64,000 nt of DNA from Beroe forskalii (GCA_011033025.1 WFMF01000022.1:558001-622000), one strand, 5' to 3'; positions 22,501 through 33,760 are shown, counted from the first letter of the stretch. Translations and numbers: made by a program. Notes: generated by a model not told the origin, from the sequence alone.

Positions 22501-25500
22501 TTAAGGATTTTAGCTACCAGATCCACGGAGTTCGGAGTTTTCTGCTGAGACTCCAATGATCCCGCCAGCCCTCAAGGTAGAGGAGGCACTGACGGTCTGT
22601 GCCTCACTATCCCGAAGGATGGCACTCCCACGACACTTGGGAGAGGAGGTAGTCTCCCAAGTGGTAATACCTCCCATGGGACACTGCAAACTATCTTAGG
22701 ATGGTGGTGTTCATCTTGTCAAAGGTACACCTTGGAGTTCACAGTCACAAAGTGGCTTACTAGCCTGGCCACATTTCGCAGAGTGGCGTATCAGCCTCGC
22801 CACATTTTGTGGAGTGGTTCACTAACCACATTTTCGCAAACATTTCATCCGGTCTCGGATCATCACTAGTTCTTTGTGTGTCGTTGATGATCACTGGTCA
22901 GTAGTGTTCATGTGTTCGGTGCTCGTGTTGGGTACGTGATGAGTGTGACTGAGGTAATCAGGTGACTGTCTGATGTTGTCGTATGAACATTGGACAGTAT
23001 GTTGCTATAATACCCGATTAGAATGGGTGAAATGTGAAGTCTAATCGGAATGCTTGAAAAACGGGAATAAACTTGTGGTACTCCAATCAAAATTTGGTGG
23101 CTATGTTAATTTCTATTTTATTTCTATTTACGTGGTTATAAAATATTAAATACTTTCATTTCTTCTCTAAAATTGTAAATTAATACAAATGTTCGAAAAT
23201 ATTTTGCATTTTTCTCCAACGATATTTATTTTAAAATATTTTTGGGTTGAATATTTAGCATATTTATATCTAACAGCTGAATTTCTATCATTAACTGACA
23301 ACTATCGTCTATCATAAAGTACAAGTATTTTTTTTTTCTTAAAATTTTACCCAGACAAACTGTTAAAATCTCTCATCATCTCGCATGAAAATTTTATTTA
23401 ATTCTCCGGGCATTCCATGCTGAAAATAAAACCAAATACATATATCGGAGGGATTATAATAATGCTTGCTGCTCAATCCTGCGCGGGTGCGGTTCCTGAG
23501 CTCCACAACATGTGACCGTGCAGGACCTCTAAGTGGGGGTGCTCCAAGCCAACATTGGGTTCACCTGCATTAGGTCCTAGTAAAATTGTCAATTACTATA
23601 CCTGACCTGGGATCCCGAGATCTGCAACTAAAGCTCTCCGATAACAAATCAATTTACGACTGATCTCAATCGGGCTGCTGGGTGAGTTGCTGGTGATGAG
23701 GCTGCTTTGTGGCCTGCCCACAAAGATACCCGCATACAATACACCGTATAATATCTCTCCTCCTCCTCCCCTCCCCCCAGATATATCTCACTAGATCATC
23801 CGACATACACAGTGCCTGTGATCTGCGCCAGGAAGCAGCGAGTCAGGGCTGCAGCTGTCACATGGCCGCCACGCAGACGTACGTCTGCCCTGCCGTATCC
23901 CCGCTGCCGCGTGCCCGACAGCAGACATATGCTAGACGTAAACTAGGTATTTTATATATAGAGGGAACCTATATATCTATACTTATTATTGTGAGAAATC
24001 TATATGTTTTATATATATTATTTACCTTGAGGATCAGTCATGCTAGACGTTTTGGGGAACGTCTACTGACTACTCTTTAATAATTACACCAGGTCAATAA
24101 GAGAACGACTGGTGGAAGAGCGATGATGCTCAACCTTTTACAGAGAGAGATGGGATTAGTATAGTTGTTGTTTAAAGAGCTCTATGCCAACCGGTCAAAA
24201 GGTCGTGTAATGTTGTAGGAATGTCAGGAGCTACTATTGGAACACCACCACGTTTGCTATACAGGAGATAGTGAGAGAGAGAGAGTGAAAAGGGGCACGC
24301 CGTCAGGGCAGCGTGGACACATAATAGCAAGCCGAGATGACGATTTCTCCTACTTAGTGTCCATGTGGCTTGTGTGTGAGTATGTGTGTGCGGTGCAACA
24401 ATGAATCTTTAATGATAAGCTACTCCGTATTATATTGAGAGGGGGGAGGGCACATGTCCACATTGCAGCCATGGAGCCAGCCCTTGTTTCATTGTTAAGA
24501 GTACTAGAGGGTGTTCCTACTACTAGAGGGTATTCCTACTACTAGAGGGTATTCCTACTACTAGAGGGTATTCCTACACAGCTACTACTAATCAGAGATA
24601 TCACACTTTACTGTGAGGAACTAGAGAATTTGGTGCTGGATTGCAGGGGTGTCCTTATACCTGACACATTCCCAACTTGGGACTAGAGCCCTACAATCTG
24701 GTGCCAGATTGCAGGGACAGCTTTATAAATAGGGACTAGAGCCCTACAATCTGGTGCTAGATTGCAGGTGCAGCTTTGTAGCTCACACATTGTCAACCAA
24801 GGACTAGAACCCTAGAATCTGGTGCTAGATTGAACGGACATTCAAACTAGGGACTAGAGCCCTCCAATTGCAGCCATGGAGCCAGCCCTTGTTTCATTGT
24901 TAGGGGTACTAGAGGGTGTTCCTACTACTAGAGGGTATTCCTACACAGCAGCTACTCAGAGATATCTCACTTTACTGAGAGGGACTAGAGCTCTACAATC
25001 TGGTGTTAGATTGCATGGTTAGCTTCATAGCTCACACATTCTCAACTAGGTACTAGATCCCTACAATCTGGTGCTAGATTGCAGGGGCAGCTTTCTAGCT
25101 CACACATTCTCAACTAGGGAAGGGAGGTACCGGGATGGGGTGGTGATGTATTACTGCTCCTATTCTAGCTCTGAAGACAGTCCTATTAATCAGGGTGTGG
25201 TAGGTCCCTTGGGCTGACCCCTGAGGAAGGGGGTCCTCTGGTTGGCATTAATCACACTACTAGTGTGATGACAGTGGTAGTATAACTATACACCCTGTTA
25301 GTAATGTAATCTCCTCCCTGATCTCACTAGTAGTAGAGTGTAGTAAAGCCCTGCAGTTACCAATGACCAATGTGTCACCTTCTCAACATCGGCAGGAGAA
25401 GGTGATGTAGATTGAAAATAGCATTACCACTGCTCGGAGATCACATTATAATTCTCCTTAGCACACCCTTTAAAATGATTTCCGATGTAGTTGTAGGGGT

Positions 25501-28500
25501 TCTCTAGCAGCTCAGGATCCCCAGGGAATGTCCCGTCTCTAACGAGCTGGATAGGAACACATTGTGTGTGTACACGGCTCCAGGCCCCCGTTTCCAGGCG
25601 ACAGACGTCTGGTGTCCTACGGAGACCGATGTCTGGTGTCCCATGACGACGGATGTCGGTTGCCATGGAGACAACAACCCCATACCACGTGCCAGCGGAC
25701 CAGGCGCAAACATGACGTGTTTTTAGCTGGAGTTATCCGTAGTAATCAGACTCCAGGTATTCTGACATATTGTATTAAATGTGTCTCACAAACACTATCC
25801 GAATATAGTGTGTTGTTGCTGTAGAGGGTGGTGGTGTAGCAGGAGGATATACCATGTTTTGTTGTCACGTGGGTGACAACACTCTGACATCACGTTCCAC
25901 ATGATATACCTACTCTCTTTCCGAGACACCGCCCAACTTCCCTCCAACCTTGGAACTTGACACGACTTTCACACACACCGGGCGAGGGTGAGTGAGTGAG
26001 AAGGGGTGGAAGGAATTTCAATCAGGCAGGTGAATTTTGAATTTACCAATGACCTGACACCCCCAGTTATTATTAATGATAATATATATTCGATAACAAT
26101 AGGGTTCACCGGTAAAACTTGGGCAATTTGTTAAATGGTTTAGTGTAGGAGTTGGGGTGTAAAGGAGACCTGTGGTGGGGGTTGAGTGGTGTGAGTCACC
26201 ATTTCGCGATAAGAAATAAGCTTTTGCCGGAACACAGGGGATGAACAAATAACCAACAATGACAACTACAAACCCCTATCTATTGCTAATGAGCAGCACC
26301 AGCACACCGATAATCTTAGATAAATTAAGAAATTTATATAATAGATTCGATGAGTTATAGAGAGGAGAGGAGGGAGAGAAAAACTATATTATTGAGTGGT
26401 CGGACACATGGACAATGACTTTGCTATATTCCACTGTTAAAAACATTTAATTAATTTTCCAAGCTCTCCCTCCCCCTCTCTCATCGAATATGGGGGAGAA
26501 AGTAGGGTAGAATTGTGGAGTAGACATTGACAGCTGGTTCTGTGGGTTGCTTATAACAAGTTTTACAAAAACTATGTTATTATTTTTCATTGGAGGAGGC
26601 AACAAACTGAAAACTATAATGATTTGACAGATCCTTAGAATTTTCGGAAACTACACCTTCCAGCAGCTAATTAATTTGCCATTTAATGACGGACCAATGG
26701 TGTCGGGATTAAGATAATAGGTTTTACAATGTACCCTTGTTAAGGAATTTCTTTATGCGTCACTTCTATTATTTCTGGAAAAATAATCCGCTGCTGACAG
26801 ATGGACAATAGATTCCTAAAAAATATTGACTAGCATCCTCAAAAATTAAATCATAAAAACCCTAAAAATTTTCATTTTTCTTAGAAAAAGGGTAGAGAAA
26901 ACGTCACAGTGTCAATGTCTACTCCCCTTGGCACCTCACAAACTCTTACCTTGAGCGTGATGGGGGGCAGGTGGAGGCTTTGAGCGGAGGTGGGCAGGTG
27001 CAGGGTGGAGGAGGTGGGCGTGGTGGCGGCGTGGTTGGTGGAGGACGAGCCGCCCGCACTGGTGGCGGCCTCGGAGGCGACCCCTCCTGCGCTGGGAGGC
27101 GAGTTACGGGGCCTCTTGTCTGCCTGCATCCCACTCTGCCTCCTTATCGTCAACAAGTACTCTATTGTACGGATCTCTTCGTTCTGACACGCTATCAGTG
27201 CTGCCTGAGGGGTACAAGGGAATAAGGATGGGGTTACATGGGGCACGCTATGAGTGCTGCCTGAGTTGGGAAATGCTATCAGTGCTGCCTGAGGTGGAAA
27301 ATGCTATCAGTATTGCCCGAGGTGCAGGGGGTAGGTGGGGGCTGCAGGATATAGGTATACAGGGAAGCAATGGATTTTTGTGTATGGGTTGGATTTTGGG
27401 TGTAATTCGTGTGTATGGGTGGTTTATTTGAGTGTTTTCATCGCAGCAGCTGTATCATGTGAGTTTGTATTTGTGTTTGAGAGTGATAGTCACATGGAAT
27501 TGTGGCGGGAACAAGGACTATCACTAGCTGTCACAACTATAACTGCGTTAATGTACACATTAAGAAAGTTCGAAAAATAGCTTTTTTCTAGAAAAGCTGT
27601 CACATTAACTCACTGTGTCAATACACACACATTTACTCATTTATAATTTTAAAAAATAATAATTTAAGTAGAGAGAAAAGAGCTTTCATTGGAAAAGTGT
27701 GATTTATTTCATTATGAAATTTTAAAATTTATGAAATTATAGCGTTGGTTATTTGAATATTCCCAAAAGAGATTTAAATAACTTCCGCCAAATTTAAATT
27801 GTAACAAGCAAATTTAAAATCGTTACTCTAGGATTTAAATCATAACTCCCAAATGTCCATTTTTTATCTTTTTCTTCAAATTTTTTATTCTTAGTCAAAT
27901 TTGATTAATTAATGGGATGAGTTCTAATTTCTAAATAAAAGGTTCTAATTATAAATTTCATTGTTTAAAGATACCTTGATTTTGGAGAAAGAGGATGATT
28001 TTTGTTTTCTAGGCCCAGGAAATGAGACATGCACTCTCAAAGACTTTGTAAATATTTCATTTTCAATGCTTCTTATTCAAAGTTGAGCTTATGTTTAAAA
28101 ATAAGATAGCCTATGGCAGCCTATCAGCTATGCAATTTACTCGTGATATTAAGAGAATTGTAAATTTGAGAAAAACCAGTAAGTCCCCGCCAAAATTTTG
28201 CTTACTGAAATTGGAAACGTAGTCTCGATAATCTTTTAAATGGATTAACGGGAGCCCTAATATTCTGTTAATTTTGGTGAGATTAAGCTGTCTACCTGTC
28301 TAAACCACTACCCGGTATTAGTCCGTTTTACGCCCAGCATTTCCCTCTTGATATTGTTTAATTTCGCCCCATGTTTGTTGTTCATTAGCGAAAAGCTAGT
28401 GTATTCAACACCAGATTCAAACAACGGCACAAATCTGAAATTTCAAGCGGTCAGCGCAGCGCTGGGTACATGTATTTTCAGGTATTGCTATATAATATTT

Positions 28501-31500
28501 ATATATTTCCATGCCGTAAAACATCAAAATTTAATTTGATTTTAATAAACGCCAATCAGTTAATAGGAGGGGCAGTCGTTTCACCTAAAATTTGAGAATA
28601 CTTTTTCAAAGGGCTGTTTCCAGCGAGCCAAATGTGAAAATGGCGGGGTGGTTTTGATTGAACTTAATGTGGATTTTTCTAAGGACTTCACAAGAATTTT
28701 AAATGACTGGGCAAAAATCTTACCTACTGTTAATGAATATTATTTTGAGTTTCATCCAAAACTTGCGCTTTTTTATCAGCTTCCATTTTGAAACCTTCAA
28801 TGTGTAATTATCTCTGGTCCGCGTTCTCAATAATAAACAAATTTGTACCCTCATGATAATTCTAAACACCCCGGCATACCAACGCCTCTAGTCGTTAATT
28901 CGCTGGGCTAAATTACAAAATTTGATGAAACGTTCACGAATTATCGGTACAGTATTGATGAAACAAATTTTGTAATTATCGCAACTCATGTTATCAGCTA
29001 CTTTTCGATTTGAGTACTACTTCGAAACAGCTCCAAGACGTGGGGTGTATATTAACAAAATCCGAATTAAATTTATTAAATCATTATACAATTTAGTGTG
29101 TTATTATATGTTGCCCCGATAATTGGTAAGTTTTGGTTCGTGGTACTGTCTGACACCTGGACAAGTCATGTAAACTGCTAGTCTAGAGTATTGGTATCAA
29201 TTTCGGACTGTCTCAGTATATATGTAAGGGTTCTGGTAGCCGTTGGGAGTATTATTCTAGAAGGTGTGGGCGGGTATCTGATTATTTGACTGACATGGGT
29301 TGGAACTTTTCGTACCATGAAGGATGTAGGAACCTTAATAAACGTAGACGGTTTGGTGCAATCAATAACTTTACATCATCGACATGGTAAATGTCACTGA
29401 AGACGTACACTCATGGTTTAAATACCATGAGAACATATTAAAGTATATTTTGTGTGTGGATTGTGGGAGCGGGGGTTAATAACCAATATATTTTTCGGTT
29501 GCGCGCAGAAGGGGGGTAACGTACCTGTATGTTCTCGGCTGCGTGTTCAGGGGGGGGGTAACGTACCTGGAATGTTCTCGGCTGCGTGTTCAGGAAAGAG
29601 AGCCATGAGGAGTTCGAGAGGGGATCGTTTGCGGGCAGGGCTCCGCGAGGTGGTGACTGGTGTATCCTCCGCACCCTCCTGTCCAGTAACTGGGGATACG
29701 TCTGATTAGATTAGGCGAGCTGGATACATGTCATCCAGTGGTCCATGGACTAATGGAAATGGAATGTTTCATTATTTCTTAGTCAAAATTGGGACTGTTT
29801 CATTGGTTCATAATTTGAAAGATGTCTGGAGATTGACTCAAATCTTATTGGTGATGATTTATTGAGTCAGATAGAATCGGGTCGCTGCGAAATCAAAGTT
29901 CGAAATTTGTAAAAAAATGTGTTGTCAGTGTTATTTGAGCTGTTAGATCATGGCAAGGTAAAAATTTCGTATCTTAAGCACTCAAAACAGTTGTCCACAT
30001 CTTCTTGACGTTCGTCCAAATTAGCAAATTTCGCAATTCCCAAACTTCATTTGTCTGTTTTTGGATAATTGTGATAAATAAATTACATTTTAACCACGAA
30101 AAACATGTTAAATTTGATTTGCTTATCTAGGACCTGACAATTTGTTTATCAAATCCCTACCAGCAGCTGTACATATATATTTGAGAGTGAGGCCATTGCT
30201 TGCACGGTAACAATGACGAAGACAAGCACTTATTTCTGTTATGGAAGCTCTAGAAGAGCAGCAGCTCTGAAAATAATGCAAGGCTTCTTCCTCACATGCA
30301 AACATTTGATGACATAGCGTGGAACCCTTTGTTTCAACCTCTTGCATTACGCGTTTAGAAAAAGTGTACACGAATTAACTGATAGTTTCTTGCAAACGTT
30401 TGCACTTTCTACCCCTGAACGGAGTGCCAGGTAACCCGACGGTTTCCCGTGCGGCTTTACGGTGCCACGTGGGAAGATTCTGCATAAATTTTCCACCTCT
30501 GCCAAAATAGTTAACACATTCCGGGAAATTAGGAATTTTTTACCTTAAATTTAGTACATATTTAACGTTGATAATCCCTTTTTAAGGGTACACGATGATT
30601 CATCTTTATTTTCAAATCAACCATGCCACAGAGTTTGATAATATCACGATTGAGCGGGAATCCTAATAACTCGAAAAGTCTGGGTTGTGGGGGCTGCGCC
30701 CCCAAATTCCTGCAAACTGCAAATCATGCGACAAGTATTTCTGTTGAAAAACGTTTTCATTGTCTAATTTTCCATTCAACCTTCTTGAATTCTTATTCCT
30801 GCGTGGAATTGGGATATATTCTTGATCTACCACAAATTAACAAACATTTATGGTATGAAATAAATTTGATTTTTCACTGACCCTGTGTAGCAGGAGCAGG
30901 GGATGAGTTCCCTGTGGACTCCTTGACAGAAGAAGGGGAGCCCCCAGTGGTGGAAGCCTCCATGTTGCAGCTCCCCTGGTCCCCTGTGGTCGTCCCCCCG
31001 GGGGATGTGGTTGCCATGGGGATGTCCGTGGAGGCGGATGAAGACCCTGGAGTCTGGAGGGATGTAATTCGGTTAATCCTCAGCCGGCTGTGTCTGGAAT
31101 ACACTCACGGTAATTAGAAGCCTGTCGCCGGAGGAGGTGTTTATTTGCCTATAATTTTGAACATATCAGCGCAGTTTGGTGTTCCTGGGAATTGGTAATG
31201 CATTTCATATCGTGGTGGTAGAAGGGAATTTTCCCTAATAAGCTAGGATTGTCGAGAAGACTGGAAAATACGGCGCGTTTTATGAGGGAAGTGTTTATCA
31301 ATGACTAAAGTACTACATCATCATGTCATAATATTATTAATGATCTTCGAAAAAGAAGTTGTACTAAAATTTGAGAGTCAATGAGCGTTGTCCTTTGACA
31401 ATTCACATGAGGCCGAAATATTTCTACATTAATAGGTACCTAGCATTAGGCTCTGGGTGCAAAGAATATACACCTCGTCAAATTCAAAATGTTACCAAAA

Positions 31501-32022
31501 TCCAGAAACCAAATGGAAAACCAGCCACCATAATTTAAAAATGTCAACCGCAACTGTATTGCAGAATAGCAGAATATGTACCTGAGAGATTTGCTGGGAA
31601 GGGTAGAGTCCCAAGCTGAGTCCGAGGTGGAGCCTCATTGATTCTTCCTGTGCTTGCTGGCGTCTCAGAGCCACCTGGGCTGCCATCACCTGGGGTGGGG
31701 CTTGTAAGTTGCGCGACTTGGGAAGTGGAGAGAACAGTTACAGAGCAGAAGTTACGGAGTCTCGGAAACAAACCTTTCGTTTTACTGCTCTTAACTGCTG
31801 AGTAAACTCAACGAAACGGAAATTTTAATCCCATATCAAACTCGTTTGAGAACGTTTGACTAAAACCAAAGTCCCTCATGTTTTCACCCCTTTGATGACC
31901 ATCTTACCGACCCGTTACCTCTTTATCCGTCCTTTTACCCCTTTCTCAATCCTTTTTACCCCCGCTATCTCACCTGTCTCCGCTGGATGATGAGGCTACA
32001 CTTGCTGCACTCGCAGTCCCTC
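16150..32022 (-). CDS. DMRT (DMRTA-like): DMRT transcription factor (DM + DMA domains), 5' end missing
   Basis: Reconstructed on the minus strand from seven exons whose phases all agree: 32022-31974, 31689-31582, 31053-30882, 29689-29567, 27204-26950 (or from 27200), 16927-16771 and 16523-16150. The product is about 410 residues. The first exons encode the second half of a DM zinc module (RDCECSKC...) and its recognition tail VMAAQVALRRQQAQEE, a hallmark of DMRT proteins that bind the DNA minor groove. Next comes a Ser/Thr/Gly linker. The CUE-like DMA domain follows, beginning RSPLELLMALFPEH and ending IRTIEYLL, as in DMRTA/DMRT3-type proteins. The C-terminus is Ser/Thr/Pro-rich. These nuclear factors act in sex determination and neural patterning in known animals. 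The exon with the first zinc ligands (CARCRNHG-type, ending CR and two bases of W) was not found in the window. Exons are distinctly GC-richer than introns. Confidence 0.88.
16771..16927 (-). CDS. DMRT exon: C-terminal region, part 1
   Basis: Acceptor ATCCCTCCCCAG, 157 nt, donor ACAGAG|GTAGGA. Starts in phase 0 (DMQLTAFSPVMPRKRPS) and ends at phase 1 (KIPKLAVPDR). Assigned to the DMRT gene by strand, phase, GC-rich composition and the Ser/Pro-rich style. It is separated from the previous exon by a 10-kb intron, so linkage is inferred. Confidence 0.68.
18655..19070. repeat. GTGTGCGCACAGTTTGGG degenerate array
   Basis: Loosely repeated GTGTGCGCACAGTTTG and GTGGGGGTGTG motifs, with purine/pyrimidine alternation. 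Minus-strand frames here (His/Thr/Pro-rich) are shadows. Confidence 0.8.
19380..19660. repeat. GTGACTGATGTTAGGTT minisatellite
   Basis: About ten degenerate copies of GTTGTGACTGATGTTAGGTT with unit lengths of roughly 22-32 bp. Confidence 0.82.
20655..20671. repeat. (GT)n microsatellite
   Basis: Uninterrupted GT dinucleotide run inside the DMRT intron. Confidence 0.85.
24499..25125. repeat. Composite 19-bp / 68-bp tandem array, partly duplicated
   Basis: Four copies of ACTAGAGGGTATTCCTACT (19 bp, 24503-24577). Then about six copies of a roughly 68-bp unit containing GACTAGAGCCCTACAATCTG and GTGCTAGATTGCAGG. The leading segment (GCAGCCATGGAGCCAGCCCT onward) recurs near 24870, making a higher-order duplication of about 400 bp. 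Confidence 0.85.
25424..25546 (-). CDS. Possible alternative last exon of the DMRT gene
   Basis: Acceptor GTGTTCCTATCCAG followed by a 41-codon phase-0 segment ending in TAA: LVRDGTFPGDPELLENPYNY then IGNHFKGCAKENYNVISEQW. It lies 1.4 kb downstream of the exon ending ITLK, which also ends in phase 0, so it could give a shorter DMRT isoform. The text looks protein-like and unlike its surroundings. No polyadenylation signal was found close by. It could instead be the last exon of a nested gene. Confidence 0.35.
   Translation of the reverse strand, partial: LVRDGTFPGDPELLENPYNYIGNHFKGCAKENYNVISEQW
26950..27204 (-). CDS. DMRT exon: end of DMA domain and linker
   Basis: Acceptor CTCAG|GCAG|CACTG gives two possible starts, 27204 (phase 0) or 27200 (phase 1). 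The donor is CTCAAG|GTAAGA. Encodes AALIACQNEEIRTIEYLL, completing the DMA domain, then RRQSGMQADKRPR and a Ser/Thr/Ala-rich linker ending LPPITLK. The phase-0 start gives exactly the usual spacing between the FP motif and the Cys of DMA domains. Confidence 0.82.
27247..27321 (-). repeat. 28-bp copies of the DMRT exon's 3' splice site
   Basis: GCTATCAGTGCTGCCTGAG, spanning the acceptor and first exon bases, occurs at the real junction (27191-27209) and again in the intron at 27247, 27275 and 27303 (28-bp spacing, last copy diverged). On the minus strand the first two intronic copies keep an intact CTCAGGCAG. Confidence 0.88.
29518..29593 (-). repeat. Duplicated exon end and 5' splice site (DMRT)
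   Basis: The segment from CCTGAACACGCAG to GTACGTTACCCCCC occurs twice, 42 bp apart. The exon-proximal copy has ACATTCCAG before GTACGT (phase 1). The distal copy has ACATACAG before GTACGT (phase 0). A run of nine C separates the copies and puts a TGA in frame. With eight C it would read through. Confidence 0.85.
29567..29689 (-). CDS. DMRT exon: start of DMA domain
   Basis: Acceptor GTATCCCCAG, 123 nt, donor CCAG|GTACGT. Encodes SPARKRSPLELLMALFPEH and AAENIP, the first helix of the DMA domain. The 3' end of this exon with its donor is duplicated 42 bp downstream (see the repeat at 29518-29593), and the two donors differ in phase. Confidence 0.82.
30882..31053 (-). CDS. DMRT exon: Ser/Thr/Gly linker
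   Basis: Acceptor ACATCCCTCCAG, 172 nt, ends at phase 1 with donor CAGG|GTCAGT. Low-complexity linker (TPGSSSASTD to SSPAPATQG). The exon is supported by phase agreement with both neighbours. The donor is weaker than the others. Confidence 0.65.
31582..31689 (-). CDS. DMRT exon: DM recognition tail
   Basis: Acceptor CCCCACCCCAG, 108 nt in phase 0, donor CTCAG|GTACAT. Encodes VMAAQVALRRQQAQEE, the most diagnostic DMRT motif, then an amphipathic MRLHLGLSLGLYPSQQISQ segment. Confidence 0.9.
31974..32022 (-). CDS. DMRT exon: second half of DM domain
   Basis: Acceptor CTGCCCTAAG, 49 nt, donor CAG|GTGAGA. It enters at phase 2: with two bases from the missing exon it reads (W)RDCECSKCSLIIQRRQ, matching the CRWRDCxCxKC segment of DM domains. 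An alternative upstream acceptor (AAACAG, exon start 32036) would read VTALRRDC in phase 0. Confidence 0.85.
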
Positions 32023-32089
32023 CTTAGGGCAGTAACCTGTTTACCCTTCAGACCCCTTTACCACTTTCGCACCGGGCTTTTACGGGGCT

Positions 32090-33760
32090 CGAGATTCACC
32101 TGCTCCACGTCCGAGAAGGTGTAGGGGTGAGTGGTGATCATGCCGTGTGGTAGTAGAGGGGGGAGATACAGAGCTAGAGGAGGGAAGTGGGTTAGAGAAG
32201 GTGTAGGGTGAGTGGTGATCATGCCGTGGTAGTAGAGGGGAGATACACAGAGCTAGAGAAGGGAAGTGGGTTAGAGAAGGTGTAGGGGTGAGTGGTGATC
32301 ATGCCGTGTGGTAGTAGAGGGGGAGATACACAGAGCTAGAGGAGGGAAGTGGGTTAGAGAAGGTGTAGGGGTGAGTGGTGATCATGCCGTGTGGTAGTAG
32401 AGGGAGAGATACACAGAGCTAGAGGAGGGAAGTGGGTTAGAGAAGGTGTAGGGGTGAGTGGTGATCATGCCGTGTGGTAGTAGAGGGGAGATACACAGAG
32501 CTAGAGGAGGGAAGTGGGTTAGAGAAGGTGTAGGGGTGAGTGGTGATCATGCCGTGTGGTAGTAGAGGGGGAGATACACAGAGCTAGAGGAGGGAAGTGG
32601 GTTAGAGAAGGTGTAGGGGTGAGTGGTGATCATGCCGTGTGGTAGTAGAGGGGGAGATACACAGAGCTAGAGGAGGGAAGTGGGTTAGAGAAGGTGTAGG
32701 GGTGAGTGGTGATCATGCCGTGTGGTAGTAGAGGGGGAGATACACAGAGCTAGAGGAGGGAAGTGGGTTAGAGAAGGTGTAGGGGTGAGTGGTGATCATG
32801 CCGTGTGGTAGTAGAGGGGGAGATACACAGAGCTAGAGGAGGGAAGTGGGTTAGAGAAGGTGTAGGGGTGAGTGGTGATCATGCCGTGTGGTAGTAGAGG
32901 GGGAGATACACAGAGCTAGAGGAGGGAAGTGGGTTAGAGAAGGTGTAGGGGTGAGTGGTGATCATGCCGTGTGGTAGTAGAGGGGGAGATACACAGAGCT
33001 AGAGGAGGGAAGTGGGTTAGAGAAGGTGTAGGGGTGAGTGGTGATCATGCCGTGTGGTAGTAGAGGGGGAGATACACAGAGCTAGAGGAGGGAAGTGGGT
33101 TAGAGAAGGTGTAGGGGTGAGTGGTGATCATGCCGTGTGGTAGTAGAGGGGGAGATACACAGAGCTAGAGGAGGGAAGTGGGTTAGAGAAGGTGTAGGGG
33201 TGAGTGGTGATCATGCCGTGTGGTAGTAGAGGGGGAGATACACAGAGCTAGAGGAGGGAAGTGGGTTAGAGAAGGTGTAGGGGTGAGTGGTGATCATGCC
33301 GTGTGGTAGTAGAGGGGGAGATACACAGAGCTAGAGGAGGGAAGTGGGTTAGAGAAGGTAGGGGTGAGTGGTGATCATGCCGTGTGGTTGTAGAGGGGGA
33401 GATACACAGAGCTAGAGGAGGGAAGTGGGTTAGAGAAGGTGTAGGGGTGAGTGGTGATCATGCCGTGTGGTAGTAGAGGGGGAGATACACAGAGCTAGAG
33501 GAGGGAAGTTGGTTAGAGAAAGTGTAGGGGTGAGTGGTGATCATGCCGTCCGGTAGTAGAGGGGGAGATACACAGAGCTAGAGGAGGGAAGTTGGTTAGA
33601 GAAAGTGTAGGGGTGAGTGGTGATCATGCCGTCCGGTAGTAGAGGGGGAGATACACAGAGCTAGAAGAGGGAAGTGGGTTAGAGAAGGTGTAGGGGTGAG
33701 TGGTGATCATGCCGTGTGGTAGTAGAGGGGGAGATACACAGAGCTTGAGGAGGGAAGTAG
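32090..33760. repeat. 83-bp minisatellite (about 20 copies)
   Basis: A highly homogeneous array of an 83-bp unit containing GGGGTGAGTGGTGATCATGC and GAGGAGGGAAGTGGGTTAGA. Early copies are 80-82 bp. It decays into looser GTGGGTTAGAG repeats to about 34020. On the minus strand every unit holds a pyrimidine tract ending in TAG (CACTTCCCTCCTCTAG), so it presents about 20 decoy 3' splice sites upstream of the DMRT DM exon. Confidence 0.93.

Larger units (their letters stand above)
16928..26949 (-). other. 10-kb DMRT intron
   Basis: No other gene supported except the alternative exon at 25424-25546. It holds several minisatellites (listed separately), a 14-bp palindrome CAGACGTACGTCTG at 23874-23887 in a CpG-rich block (23810-23930), and an 11-bp perfect stem CACTTGGGAGA/TCTCCCAAGTG at 22634-22663. 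Confidence 0.6.

Noticed and set aside
26971-27225. Plus-strand Gly-rich ORFs
   Set aside because: Antisense shadows of the DMRT exon at 26950-27204.
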